The translations under genes and the position numbers were made by a program. A DNA stretch of 64,000 nt from Ignavibacteriales bacterium (GTDB taxonomy: Bacteria > Bacteroidota > Ignavibacteria > Ignavibacteriales > Melioribacteraceae): the NCBI GenBank assembly GCA_021740915.1, contig JAIOYW010000005.1, forward strand, positions 62,001 through 126,000, written 5' to 3'. Within the stretch, counting starts at the first letter, position 1. Each line of letters opens with the position of its first letter. This document shows, in pieces, positions 9,477 through 18,634 of this stretch. A model generated the notes under the pieces. It made no database searches. It saw nothing but the letters and a program-made list of their open reading frames with translations, and was not told the origin of the DNA.

Positions 9477-11429
9477 ATGATTGACCTTATTAATCTTTCA
9501 ATCCAGTATGGCGGTACTTTTCTTTTTGAAAATGTTAACCTCAAAATAAATCCGGGAGAACATATTGCCCTCGTCGGTGCAAATGGTTCCGGAAAATCGA
9601 CTCTGCTGAGGCTCTTAACTGGTAATGAAAAGCCTGAAACCGGAGAAATCGTGATTAAGAAAAACCTCAGAATCGGTTATCTTCCTCAGGAATTTTCAGG
9701 TTTAAAGGGATTACCATTAAAAGAAGAAGTCCGGGCATCTCTTCCGAATATTTCCGATCTTGAAATTGAGGAAAAAGAAATAATTGGTTTACTTGAGAGC
9801 ACTGATCATTCAGATCAAAAGTATCCTGAACTGATAGATAGACTCGGTGAAATACATCATTTGCAGGAAGCCCTCGATTTCTATAGAATTAACTCAAATA
9901 TTGAAGAAATTCTTATAGGTCTCGGATTCCAGGAAGAGGAATTTTTAAAAAATTCATTCGCTTTTTCCGGCGGCTGGCGAATGAGAATACTGCTTGCGAA
10001 AATTCTCCTTAGTCAAAATGATATTTTACTTCTCGATGAACCAACAAATCACCTTGATTTCGATAGTCTAAGCTGGCTGATAAATTTTCTTACTGAGTAT
10101 AAAGGTGCATACCTGATCGTTTCACACGATACATACTTTCTGAATTCTGTCACAAATAAAACCCTTGAGATTTATAACGACAAATTATCTTACTATAACG
10201 GAACATACGAGCAGTACATTGATTTCCGGGAAGAACGCGAAGAGCAATTAGAAAATACCAGATTGCAGCAGCAGAAAGAGATTAAGCATATTGAAAAATT
10301 CATTGAACGATTCCGTTATAAAGCGACAAAAGCCAAACAGGTTCAGAGCCGGATTAAGATGCTTGAAAAAATTTCAAGAATTGAGAACGCCGACAATGCT
10401 GAGACTGTCAGAATCCGCTTCCCGGATCCTCCTCATAGCGGTATCCTTCCGTTAACAGTTGAGGGTCTTTCCAAATCATTTGGAGACAATGTTGTTTTAG
10501 ATAATCTTGATCTTCAAATTGAAAGAGGTGAAAAAGTAGCCTTGTTAGGCAGAAACGGAACCGGAAAAACCACTTTCGTTAAATTGATTTCAGGCAGATT
10601 AGAGCCGGACAAAGGAAAACTGATCCGAGGTCATAATGCGCTGGTATCATACTATGCTCAGGAAGCTGCCGAAGAGCTTAATCCGGACGAGAATATACTT
10701 GAAGCAGTATCAAACATCGATCCTGACTATAAAGAGTCCTTTTTACGGACTGTTCTTGGAAGTTTCCTTTTTCACGGAGATGATATTCTTAAAAAAATAA
10801 GAGTTCTTTCCGGAGGTGAAAAAAGCAGAGTCGCTCTTGCCAGGATGCTTCTTTCCAAAGCGAACTTCCTCATATTGGATGAGCCCACTAATCACTTGGA
10901 TATTTCTTCAAAAGCGATACTGCAAAATGCTTTGATAAAATTTCCGGGTACTGCAGTTATTGTATCCCATGATATTGATTTTCTGCTTCCGCTCATAACG
11001 AAGGTAGTCGAATTCAGAAAACGGTCAGTAAAAATTTACCCGGGCGGCATCGATTATTTTCTGGAAAAGAAAAAGGATGAGGATATAAAAATTATCCCAA
11101 AGAATACTGAGCCAATCGCAAAGCAACCCAAACCTGGAAAAGACAATAAACGAATTGAGGCTGAGTTACGTCAGGAAAGATATAACAAAACAAAGAATCT
11201 AAAGAATCTGATCAGCCGGATTGAAAAAGAGATTGCAGTTCTTGAAAAAAACATTCAGATACTTGAGGACAAATTTGCCAGCCCTGGATTCTATGATGAT
11301 CAGGCAGGAGCAAGATCGGCTTCTGCCGAATACGAAAAATATAAGGCTGAACTTGAAATAAAATTCGCTTCCTGGACTCAGTTAACTGAAGAACTTGAAA
11401 AAATTGAGGCTGAATTCTCAGGACTGTGA
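9477..11429 (+). CDS. ABC-F family ATPase (ribosome-associated, Uup/YdiF type)
   Basis: A 650-residue soluble protein with two ATP-binding domains and no membrane segments. Walker A sites are GANGSGKST (about 33-41) and GRNGTGKTT (about 359-367), signatures are FSGGWRMRI and LSGGEKSRV, and Walker B sites are LLLDEPTNHLD and LILDEPTNHLD. The P-site tRNA interaction linker (about 240-305, charged helices) joins the domains, and a C-terminal coiled coil (about 555-650) is present. ABC-F proteins act on stalled or antibiotic-bound ribosomes. It follows the PorZ-like gene by 6 bp and its end overlaps the convergent ROK gene by 12 bp. Which subfamily (Uup, EttA, Vga-like) is not resolved, but the C-terminal coil favours Uup/YdiF. 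Confidence 0.93.
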   Translation: MIDLINLSIQYGGTFLFENVNLKINPGEHIALVGANGSGKSTLLRLLTGNEKPETGEIVIKKNLRIGYLPQEFSGLKGLPLKEEVRASLPNISDLEIEEKEIIGLLESTDHSDQKYPELIDRLGEIHHLQEALDFYRINSNIEEILIGLGFQEEEFLKNSFAFSGGWRMRILLAKILLSQNDILLLDEPTNHLDFDSLSWLINFLTEYKGAYLIVSHDTYFLNSVTNKTLEIYNDKLSYYNGTYEQYIDFREEREEQLENTRLQQQKEIKHIEKFIERFRYKATKAKQVQSRIKMLEKISRIENADNAETVRIRFPDPPHSGILPLTVEGLSKSFGDNVVLDNLDLQIERGEKVALLGRNGTGKTTFVKLISGRLEPDKGKLIRGHNALVSYYAQEAAEELNPDENILEAVSNIDPDYKESFLRTVLGSFLFHGDDILKKIRVLSGGEKSRVALARMLLSKANFLILDEPTNHLDISSKAILQNALIKFPGTAVIVSHDIDFLLPLITKVVEFRKRSVKIYPGGIDYFLEKKKDEDIKIIPKNTEPIAKQPKPGKDNKRIEAELRQERYNKTKNLKNLISRIEKEIAVLEKNIQILEDKFASPGFYDDQAGARSASAEYEKYKAELEIKFASWTQLTEELEKIEAEFSGL

Positions 11430-12389
11430 AGCCCTGAATTCCTCCTCAAGTGCGATTCCTCCGTAGAGAGCGGCATCATCGCCTAAAACAGTTGTGGCAA
11501 ATTTGATTGTTTCGCCAGGCTCTTTTAACACCGCCTTGTAAAATGATTTCTCGATTACCGGCAGAATCTCGGATCCCATTGCTTCCATCACTCCTCCTCC
11601 GAGTACAATCGTATCAAAATTGAGCAGGGTTACGAGACTGCCAAGCACGGTTCCAGTAACTTTTCCAGCCCTGTGAATATGTTTGATTACAAGTTTATCC
11701 TTCTTACTCAAAGCATTGGAGAGATCTTTACTCTTTATTTTTTTATTTGAGTCATGAAAACTGTAGAGTTCACTCTTTTTATTATTTTTTAGTTCACTCA
11801 GGATATTATTTACGATAGCAGTCCTGCTCGCCAAACCCTCAAATGTTAAGGATTGTGACTTGGAAGAAAGTTTGCCTGATGGATTCACCTTCATATGTCC
11901 AATTTCACCTGCAAAAAACGAACTGCCACGGTAAAGTTTTCCATCGAAAATCAAAGCGCCTCCAATCCCTGTGCCTATAAAAATAACAAGCATATTGGCA
12001 ACCTGATTATGATATTCAAATTTCTTTATGCCCAGTGCACCCAGATTTACGTCATTCTCAATATATATCGGGATATTAAAATACTGTCTTAGTGCTTCTT
12101 TGATATTAAAATTTGTCACTCCCAGATTTGGGGCATTACCAATAACCCCTGTGTGCGGATTTACTGTCCCGGGAACACCGAGTGAAATTCCTTTTATATC
12201 ATCTGAAGTCAGATTTTGAGCTGTGAGAATATCCTGAATGGAATAAGCGATATCCTTAACTATTTTTTCTTCTCCTTCCGATATAACAGTAGTACGCTTG
12301 TCGCGGTGTATGATTGAATTATTTTTGTCAATTAATGCGCTAAGGATTTTGGTGCCGCCCAGATCAACGCTGATAAGATAATCTTTCAT
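11418..12389 (-). CDS. ROK-family sugar kinase lacking the zinc cysteines
   Basis: A 323-residue ASKHA-fold kinase. It has the N-terminal phosphate loop DLGGTKI (9-15), the ROK segments VPGTVNPHTG and NAPNLG, catalytic Asp in IENDVN, and the adenosine-side FIGTGIGGAL. The conserved His of the substrate site is in AGEIGHMKV. Most ROK members follow this with a CxCGxxGCxE zinc site, but here that stretch is replaced by PSGKLSSKSQ and the whole protein has no cysteine. Some glucokinase-type ROK proteins are also zinc-free, so activity is still likely. Glucose or N-acetylhexosamine phosphorylation is the best guess. It is convergent with ABC-F and divergent from ksgA. Confidence 0.87.
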   Translation of the reverse strand: MKDYLISVDLGGTKILSALIDKNNSIIHRDKRTTVISEGEEKIVKDIAYSIQDILTAQNLTSDDIKGISLGVPGTVNPHTGVIGNAPNLGVTNFNIKEALRQYFNIPIYIENDVNLGALGIKKFEYHNQVANMLVIFIGTGIGGALIFDGKLYRGSSFFAGEIGHMKVNPSGKLSSKSQSLTFEGLASRTAIVNNILSELKNNKKSELYSFHDSNKKIKSKDLSNALSKKDKLVIKHIHRAGKVTGTVLGSLVTLLNFDTIVLGGGVMEAMGSEILPVIEKSFYKAVLKEPGETIKFATTVLGDDAALYGGIALEEEFRASQS

Positions 12390-12474
12390 ATTTAGTCCCG
12401 GATGTTTTTCTGAAGTATTTGAATAATCTTAAATTAGTATTCCGTTTTTACAATTGCAAAATAAATTTTAAGTT

Positions 12475-13269
12475 TTGAAAAATAGAACAGCTTTAGGGCG
12501 TTATTCACAGAATTTTCTGAAAGATCAAAACACAATCTGCAAGATCGTGACTGAGATAATTTCAAAATGCGGTAAATCGGTTATTGAGATTGGACCCGGC
12601 AGAGGCGCCATTACTGGTGAATTAATAAGATCAGGTATTGATTTAACTGCAATCGAAATTGATAAGGAACTCTCTGCAACCCTTCAAACGACCTTCCCGG
12701 AACTAAAAATATTTAACGAAGATTTTCTGAAATTTGACCTGGAATCCATTGGAATGGATAATTTATTTCTGGCTGGCAACCTTCCGTACAATATCACAAA
12801 AGAAATTTTTTTCAAAATAGCGGATAATCACAAACTAATTGCAGCAGCAGTTTTTATGGTACAGGATGAAGTTGCCCGCAAATTCGCAAACATTGATGAC
12901 AGGAGAACAGCGCTTCAGACTTTGACAAAGTTTTACTTTGATATCGAATATCTTTTTAAGATACCAAACACAGTATTTGAACCAATGCCCTCCGTGAACT
13001 CTGCATTGATCCTGCTTAAAAGAAATTCAAGGTCAGAACTTAAACTTGATCATGAATTATTCAAAAAACTTGTTAAAACAATTTTTCAATCTAAAAGAAA
13101 AACACTAAAAAATTCTCTTAAGAATGGTATATTTGGGAACATCGATCTATCCGATAGCGGTGTTAATCTCCAATTAAGACCGGAACAGCTCGGTATAAAC
13201 CAACTGATCATATTAACCAGATTTCTGCAGGGACTGCAATATGACCGAGAACAACAATCTTACCATTAA
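12475..13269 (+). CDS. ksgA: 16S rRNA dimethyladenosine transferase
   Basis: Dimethylates the two adjacent adenosines in helix 45 of 16S rRNA using S-adenosylmethionine (RsmA/KsgA). The 264 residues include GRYSQNFLKD (8-17), the SAM loop EIGPGRGAITG (38-48), the acidic EID at strand 2 and the catalytic NLPY (102-105). The start is TTG: the next in-frame codon upstream is a stop two codons away, and no ATG exists before the conserved QNFL motif. Its 3' end overlaps mgtE by 29 bp, indicating co-transcription. Confidence 0.96.
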   Translation: MKNRTALGRYSQNFLKDQNTICKIVTEIISKCGKSVIEIGPGRGAITGELIRSGIDLTAIEIDKELSATLQTTFPELKIFNEDFLKFDLESIGMDNLFLAGNLPYNITKEIFFKIADNHKLIAAAVFMVQDEVARKFANIDDRRTALQTLTKFYFDIEYLFKIPNTVFEPMPSVNSALILLKRNSRSELKLDHELFKKLVKTIFQSKRKTLKNSLKNGIFGNIDLSDSGVNLQLRPEQLGINQLIILTRFLQGLQYDREQQSYH

Positions 13270-14635
13270 AGAACTTATCAAAGTTGACAAGGAATTACTC
13301 GAAAATGTTTCTATCCTGATTGAAAACCAGGATAGTCAGAGTATTCTTAATCTGCTTGCCGATTTGCACCCTGCCGATGTTGCTGAAATCCTAAATCACC
13401 TCAATCTTGAAGACGCTACCTTCATATTTAATCTGCTCGATAACGAAACTGCTTCGGAAGTGGTCGTTCACCTTGATGATAATTTCCGATCTGATATTCT
13501 GGGTGAGCTTAACAGCGAAAAAATCAGTGACATTGTTGATGAATTAGATAGTGACGATGCAGTAGATATTATGGGCGACCTGCCTGAAGAGGTTGCCGAA
13601 GAAGTCCTCAGCAAAATCGACAAAGAAGATTCTGAAGAATTTAAAGAACTCATGAAATATCCGGAGGATTCCGCCGGCGGTATCATGAGCAGCGATTTTG
13701 TATATGTGCATAAGGATTCTACAATAAAAGATGCTATTCGGGAAGTAAGAAAAAATGCAGAGGAATTTGAGCACATCTATCAGGTTTATGTTATTGATGA
13801 TGCGGGTAGGCTGCTTGGGTTTGTCCAGCTAAAATTATTGCTGATCAAACCTCTTAAAACCAAAGTTAACACAATTATGTCGGAAGACCTGATTTTCGTC
13901 TCTCCTACCGCAGATCAGGAAGAGGTTGCCCGAATAATGGAGAAATACGATCTCGTCTCCCTTCCTGTTGTTGATGAAAACCGTATAATGCTTGGAAGAA
14001 TTACAATCGATGATATTGTTGATGTTATTAATGAAGAGGCAACGGAAGATATTCAGAAAATTGCGGGACTTTCTGAAGAACAGGAACCAAATTATTCTGT
14101 ATTCAGAATTTCCAGAATCAGGCTTCCCTGGCTCGCTATGGCACTAGTATTGGAATTCTTTAACGCGATCCTGCTTTCATCTTACGAAAATATTATCGAA
14201 CAATTTTATATCGCAACATTTTTTATACCAATCGTTATGGCAATGGGCGGAAGTTCAGGAACTCAGGCTGCAATAGTCATGGTAAGGAGTCTAAGTTCAG
14301 GGGAAATCTGGTTCAAACACAGTCTGAGCCGACTCATTAAAGAATTTGGTGTTGCTCTCCTGAATGGTCTTGCTTGCAGTGTTGTCCTTCTATTGGGTGT
14401 CACTGTATTTTTTCCGGGAAATAAAGTAACCTTCGAATTCGGGATATTTCTTTCAGCAGCACTATTAACAGTAATGGTTACCGCTACAATGCTCGGAGCA
14501 ACTATACCGCTGATTTTTAAGAAATTTAAAACTGATCCGGCTATAGCCACGGGCCCGTTTGTTACTACAGCAAACGATATTCTCGGACTGATTATTTATT
14601 TTTCGCTGATAACGATATATCTTGCAGGAAGATAA
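13241..14635 (+). CDS. mgtE: MgtE-type magnesium transporter/channel
   Basis: 464 residues with the full MgtE plan. The N-terminal superhelical domain (about 20-130) carries LHPADVAEIL and DELDSDDAVDIMGDLP, two CBS domains follow (about 140-260, PEDSAGGIMSSDFVYV first), and then comes a plug helix with IRLPWLAMAL. Five membrane helices (about 290-464) carry the selectivity-region motif GGSSGTQAA and the conserved TANDILG helix. Acidic residues of the N and CBS domains sense cytosolic Mg2+ and close the pore. It begins inside ksgA (29-bp overlap) with a GAC-rich rather than GGAGG leader, so it is probably translated by coupling. Confidence 0.96.
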   Translation: MTENNNLTIKELIKVDKELLENVSILIENQDSQSILNLLADLHPADVAEILNHLNLEDATFIFNLLDNETASEVVVHLDDNFRSDILGELNSEKISDIVDELDSDDAVDIMGDLPEEVAEEVLSKIDKEDSEEFKELMKYPEDSAGGIMSSDFVYVHKDSTIKDAIREVRKNAEEFEHIYQVYVIDDAGRLLGFVQLKLLLIKPLKTKVNTIMSEDLIFVSPTADQEEVARIMEKYDLVSLPVVDENRIMLGRITIDDIVDVINEEATEDIQKIAGLSEEQEPNYSVFRISRIRLPWLAMALVLEFFNAILLSSYENIIEQFYIATFFIPIVMAMGGSSGTQAAIVMVRSLSSGEIWFKHSLSRLIKEFGVALLNGLACSVVLLLGVTVFFPGNKVTFEFGIFLSAALLTVMVTATMLGATIPLIFKKFKTDPAIATGPFVTTANDILGLIIYFSLITIYLAGR

Positions 14636-14639
14636 TTTT

Positions 14640-14900
14640 TCATAGAATTAAAGTGATCAGACTGGCACATAAATCACTCTGAAAATAATTCCGCATTGAT
14701 CTGAGTATCCTCAGACTCTCTTTATTACCAGGATAATATCTCCTCCTTCCTGAACAGTGAAATTCCCAGAATAAAAATTCATGACTTTTCGTTTTTATCA
14801 TTACATTATATTCAATTTCACTTTTCCAGTCAAAATGAATTGGATCACAGTAAAACAACTCCAGAGACCCGTAAGTTAAACTATCGTTTTTCAGCCGCAT
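14640..14900 (-). CDS. Uncharacterised small protein downstream of the four-cysteine duplicate
   Basis: Eighty-six residues from the ATG at 14900, which overlaps the end of the upstream cysteine-protein gene by 20 bp; a TTG at 14924 would add eight residues. I recognise no family. It mixes beta-like and basic segments (HCSGRRRYYPGNKES) and has three cysteines at scattered positions. The overlap with a real gene and the stop placed 4 bp from the convergent mgtE stop favour a genuine but lineage-limited gene. Confidence 0.45.
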   Translation of the reverse strand: MRLKNDSLTYGSLELFYCDPIHFDWKSEIEYNVMIKTKSHEFLFWEFHCSGRRRYYPGNKESLRILRSMRNYFQSDLCASLITLIL

Positions 14901-15207
14901 CCACCTGAAGAACGGTCTCAACAATTATATGATAGTAACGATCGAGAGAGCAGTTTGCATCTTCCTTGAGGTAACATTTGTCTGATCCTTCCTTAACCCT
15001 GCATTCCCGGCAAACATGGTCTTTAAGTGCCCTATATTGCAGAGTAAGATCATCGGTCTCTGCTTTTCGAATTGTTTCAATTATTTTGGGCAAAAATAAT
15101 TCAACGGCACATCTTTCTTTTTCATTGAGAGTACAGTTACCATTTTCGTCCGAATCTATGCATAAAGAACAAACATTTTTTCTGATGGCTTCTAAATATT
15201 TTTCCAT
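14881..15207 (-). CDS. Protein with two identical-spacing Cys4 motifs (putative metal or Fe-S binding)
   Basis: One hundred and eight residues that are an internal duplication. The first copy has Cys13, Cys16, Cys25 and Cys33; the second has Cys66, Cys69, Cys78 and Cys86. Both are C-x2-C-x8-C-x7-C, with a period of 53 residues, and each is followed by a helical F/YLP/H-x-I-x-ET segment. Eight cysteines in such a small soluble protein suggest zinc or Fe-S ligation. Similar proteins occur in anaerobic bacteria without an assigned function, as far as I recall. It is divergent from menaquinone methyltransferase across 100 bp and overlaps a small downstream gene. Confidence 0.78.
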   Translation of the reverse strand: MEKYLEAIRKNVCSLCIDSDENGNCTLNEKERCAVELFLPKIIETIRKAETDDLTLQYRALKDHVCRECRVKEGSDKCYLKEDANCSLDRYYHIIVETVLQVDAAEKR

Positions 15208-15312
15208 AATTAAGCCTTAAATTGAATTGTATTAAGTTCAAGCGTGTTAAATTAGTATATTAAAAATATTAATAGACAGTTACCTTTAAAATAGTAAAAT
15301 TTTTGAACAGTG

Positions 15313-15996
15313 ATGAGCGATAAAAAAAACAGAGTTAAAAGAATCTTTGATTCAATTTCACCCCGATACGATCTCTTAAACCATCTCCTCAGTGCTTATA
15401 TTGATGTGTACTGGAGAAAAAAAGCGCTGAAATTATTAAAACTAAATCCGACTGATATACTGCTTGATGTGGCTTGCGGTACCGGTGATTTCGCACTCGA
15501 GGCATCCAAAACTAAAGGTATTAAGATATTCGGCGCAGACCTCTCTTTTAATATGCTCAGTTTCTTTAATAAAAAATCTAAAATGATCCGCGGGAAACTT
15601 GTTCAAAGCGTTGCCGAATACCTCCCTTACCGTGATTCCGTTTTTAATGTGATAACAGTGGCATTCGGTGTCAGAAATTTTTATGATATCCCCGAAGGGT
15701 TTAATTCTTTTCACAGGGTGCTCATAAAAGGGGGAAAAGTATGCGTATTGGAATTCCGTTTGCCTGAAAAAGGTATATTCAGGACGCTTTACCGTGCCTA
15801 CTTCACAAAAGTTCTCCCTATCATCGGGAAAATAATCTCAAAGGATAATGAAGCTTATAAATATCTTCCTGATTCAGTGCATGAATTTGACGAAAAAGTA
15901 AATCTTAAAGAATTATTCCTGAGCAGCGGTTTTAAAGCAGTCCATGCACATTCACTTACTTTCGGTATAGTTCAGGTTATTATTGCAGAAAAATAG
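15313..15996 (+). CDS. menG: Demethylmenaquinone / ubiquinone C-methyltransferase
   Basis: SAM-dependent methyltransferase that makes menaquinone from demethylmenaquinone, giving the respiratory quinone of this lineage. From the ATG at 15313 it has 227 residues (a GTG at 15310 would add one). Family motifs are FDSISPRYDLLNHLLS near the N-terminus, the SAM loop LDVACGTGDFAL, AEYLPYRDSVFNVITVAFGV, and the RVLIKGGKVCVLEF motif. The LPIIGKIIS segment and YKYLPDSVHEF near the C-terminus are typical of UbiE/MenG. No quinone genes are adjacent. Confidence 0.95.
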   Translation: MSDKKNRVKRIFDSISPRYDLLNHLLSAYIDVYWRKKALKLLKLNPTDILLDVACGTGDFALEASKTKGIKIFGADLSFNMLSFFNKKSKMIRGKLVQSVAEYLPYRDSVFNVITVAFGVRNFYDIPEGFNSFHRVLIKGGKVCVLEFRLPEKGIFRTLYRAYFTKVLPIIGKIISKDNEAYKYLPDSVHEFDEKVNLKELFLSSGFKAVHAHSLTFGIVQVIIAEK

Positions 15997-16034
15997 TTAA
16001 ACTTTTGATAAAGTAATTATCAGCGCATCATCCA

Positions 16035-16889
16035 TTAAAATGTATAGGATGCTGCAAGGTTAATTGTTAATGCTCTTTGTAAACCATCTGTATTATCTTC
16101 TCTTTTTAGAGTTGGAAATGCGAGAATACTGCTAAACCTGATTTTTTCTGAAATAGTCTTTGTGATTTTTAATGAAAGATTAATCTGAAAATTATCACTT
16201 CCTGATATCTCATAATAGCTTAAGCGGGAAATTGCAGGTTCGGGAGATATTATTGAAGATTTCTTTAATCTTTTTATTGCCAGAGCATCAATTTGATAAT
16301 CAAGACCGTAACCTAATGTTCCAAAATGTCCCAATTTCAACATAATATCATCACCCCTCTCCATCTGCAGGATATTAGAATTTCTTTTACCGCTGTTTTG
16401 GTAAGCAAAACCGGCATAATAATTATCTACATTATAATGAATCCCAAAAAGGAAATCTGTTGATCCAAGTCCCGGCTGATATTTCTGAGGAAAATTACCG
16501 ATTTCATCTGCCCCTGTGTTAAATTTAATTCCTCCTGAGATACTAAGAGAGTTCTTTTCAAAGTACAGCGAATGTGTGAGGATCAGTATCAGATCACCGA
16601 TTCCGGAAACGCTTCCAAATGGTCCGCTGACCTTTTGAAAAGGGACGGACAGAGATATTTTAGTATCCCACGGTAATTGAATTCCGGTTGAAAGCTTTAA
16701 AGCATTTATGGTGAGACTATCGGGATCACCGCTAATTCCATATGAATATTCAATCTCCAAATGGTTATGACTTTTTTCTTCAAAAACTCCATTATCGATA
16801 CTGCATATTCCGGCATCAGAACACTGTCCGAAATATTTGGTATTCTGAAGAAAAAGCATCATAACAATTATTGTGATTATATATCTCAT
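16035..16889 (-). CDS. Putative outer-membrane beta-barrel protein
   Basis: The ATG at 16889 (preceded by GGGGAAAG) gives 284 residues with a signal peptide ending near FGQ. An upstream in-frame start would add 15 residues and bury the signal. The mature start CSDAGICSI has two cysteines, and the rest alternates polar and hydrophobic residues in amphipathic strands ending in an aromatic residue (LAASYTF), the classic terminal barrel strand. Such proteins resemble the MetA-pathway/transporter barrels of Bacteroidota. Substrate unknown. It is last in the uvrA-headed minus-strand run. Confidence 0.7.
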   Translation of the reverse strand: MRYIITIIVMMLFLQNTKYFGQCSDAGICSIDNGVFEEKSHNHLEIEYSYGISGDPDSLTINALKLSTGIQLPWDTKISLSVPFQKVSGPFGSVSGIGDLILILTHSLYFEKNSLSISGGIKFNTGADEIGNFPQKYQPGLGSTDFLFGIHYNVDNYYAGFAYQNSGKRNSNILQMERGDDIMLKLGHFGTLGYGLDYQIDALAIKRLKKSSIISPEPAISRLSYYEISGSDNFQINLSLKITKTISEKIRFSSILAFPTLKREDNTDGLQRALTINLAASYTF

Positions 16890-16947
16890 AACTTTCCCCA
16901 AAGTATTTGTAAAACTGAGATCCAAAGGCTGCACATGAAGATATTTT

Positions 16948-17823
16948 TTATTCCGTCGAAATATTTCTTCTCATAAAATCCAGCAGAATATGAAATGCCG
17001 GTCCTGCCATTGCGCCGTGATCAAATCCCTGCAATTCATACAATTCTGTTTTCTTGTGTCCTGCTACTCTCATCATTCTCATCATATAGGCATTCTCTTC
17101 ATAACGCCCTAATAATTCCAGTTCCCTGTCCCCGGTTATCAGAATAAGCGGAGGCGCATCCGGTCGAACATAATATAGTGGTGCAAATTCATCGACCACG
17201 GGTTTTCCTCCCGGTATTCCCCTTTCTTCTCTGATGCTGAAATGCGTTATTGTATGCCCGCTGAACGGTACCAAACCTGCAATTGAATCAGCACTGACAC
17301 CATATTTTGCCAACCATATCTTATCGAGACCAATCATACTCGTAAGATAACCACCGGCTGAATGTCCGGAAACATAAATCTTTCCTGAATCTCCTCCGAA
17401 AAGTCCGATATTTTTAAAGACCCAGGCAACTGCAGCAGCTGCATCCTCGATATAAGCAGGACTTTTAACGCCCGGATATAGCCGGTAATTAACTGCCACA
17501 ACTGAAATTCCCTTTCCCATTAGCTCTATTGGGAAAAATTTCTCTCCAGCCTGTAATCCGCCGCCATGAAACCAGACAACAGTTGCAAATCCTTTAATAT
17601 TATTTGGATAGTATATATCCAAGCGGCACCTTTCAGCTTTATAAGGATCGGAACTGGTAATAGAATCCGGATAATAAACAATGTCTTTGATCGTCTCATA
17701 GTCTTTAAGAGAATCCGGCATACAATTTCCGGCTGCATCTACTCTCAGCAGAAGTAAAAATAATGAAAGAGTAAACAGTTTAATAAACGACGTAAAATGA
17801 TGAATTGAATGTTTTTCAGACAT
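16948..17823 (-). CDS. Secreted alpha/beta-hydrolase (carboxylesterase/feruloyl-esterase-like)
   Basis: 291 residues. The N-terminal hydrophobic segment (about 13-30) is a signal peptide ending near DAAG. The oxyanion motif is HGGG (from WFHGGGL), the nucleophile elbow is GHSAGG, the acid is in LITGDREL and the catalytic His is in GFDHGAM. This is the HSL/BD-FAE-type esterase layout. Its start lies 1 bp after the stop of the upstream lipoprotein gene. The substrate is probably an acyl or carbohydrate ester outside the cytoplasm. Confidence 0.85.
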   Translation of the reverse strand: MSEKHSIHHFTSFIKLFTLSLFLLLLRVDAAGNCMPDSLKDYETIKDIVYYPDSITSSDPYKAERCRLDIYYPNNIKGFATVVWFHGGGLQAGEKFFPIELMGKGISVVAVNYRLYPGVKSPAYIEDAAAAVAWVFKNIGLFGGDSGKIYVSGHSAGGYLTSMIGLDKIWLAKYGVSADSIAGLVPFSGHTITHFSIREERGIPGGKPVVDEFAPLYYVRPDAPPLILITGDRELELLGRYEENAYMMRMMRVAGHKKTELYELQGFDHGAMAGPAFHILLDFMRRNISTE

Positions 17824-17824
17824 C

Positions 17825-18634
17825 CTATTTAATTTCCTTATTTACTAATAATTCCCTGGTTATTCCGGAGGAATCTGCAAGTTCAATACCCCCGCCGGAC
17901 AAAGCATTTATCAGGAAAGTGTTTCCCTCAATTTTAACCAATCCTGTGTTTTCAACAAAATATGCATTGGATATAAATACAGTGGTTGGAGGGTTGAGCA
18001 GATTTTCAATTGTTGGGATTCGCAGTGTGATTTTGTATTCAATTCTTTCTGAATCAACATTGCTTTCGGAAAATGGAACCGAGACTGATTCTTCACCACG
18101 ATATGTAGCGGTAATATCTACGATTGACAGTTCGTAAGCAAAGGTGGGAATTGAAAGACTCAATTGATAAGCAGTCCAGGTTTTTCCTTCAAAAAACGGC
18201 AGAGAAAGCACATTCATCTCTTCGTCTATTGAGAAAGAAAGGAGTGATTTGAGTGTATCTGGCAAACTTGAAATCAAATTACCAAATCCGGTTGTATCAA
18301 TAAAATAATAAACACCCCGGTCAGACAGCCTGAAGTAAGAAATTCCTGTAGTATCTTTTTCCGGGGTAATGTACTTGTTTTCCTGTGTCACATAATCAGT
18401 GTTCCTGAGTTTAATTATGTTATTATAAGTTACTTCTTTTTTACCCTTATAAAGAAAAACCCCCTGAGAAGAATCAAATTCTTCCACAGAGTATATAAAC
18501 CGGGACCCGATTTTACCGGGGAAGTATTTCGATGCAGAAGTTCCTGTTTCATCAATGACCGGATCATTCGGTTTATCAGAACAACCATACACGACAAAGA
18601 TAAAAAGTATAATAAAAACTTTTAAATATCTCAC
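17825..18634 (-). CDS. Lipoprotein of unknown function
   Basis: 269 residues with a lipoprotein signal ending VVYGC (Cys18), so it is anchored in an envelope membrane. The mature part is beta-rich and repeats short strand patterns (FIYSVEEFDSSQG, TYNNIIKLRNTDY, YFRLSDRGVYYF). It resembles generic secreted proteins of this phylum and has no enzyme motif I can name. It overlaps rdgB by 4 bp (ATGA) and is followed 1 bp later by the esterase, so it is translationally coupled on both sides. Confidence 0.72.
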   Translation of the reverse strand: MRYLKVFIILFIFVVYGCSDKPNDPVIDETGTSASKYFPGKIGSRFIYSVEEFDSSQGVFLYKGKKEVTYNNIIKLRNTDYVTQENKYITPEKDTTGISYFRLSDRGVYYFIDTTGFGNLISSLPDTLKSLLSFSIDEEMNVLSLPFFEGKTWTAYQLSLSIPTFAYELSIVDITATYRGEESVSVPFSESNVDSERIEYKITLRIPTIENLLNPPTTVFISNAYFVENTGLVKIEGNTFLINALSGGGIELADSSGITRELLVNKEIK

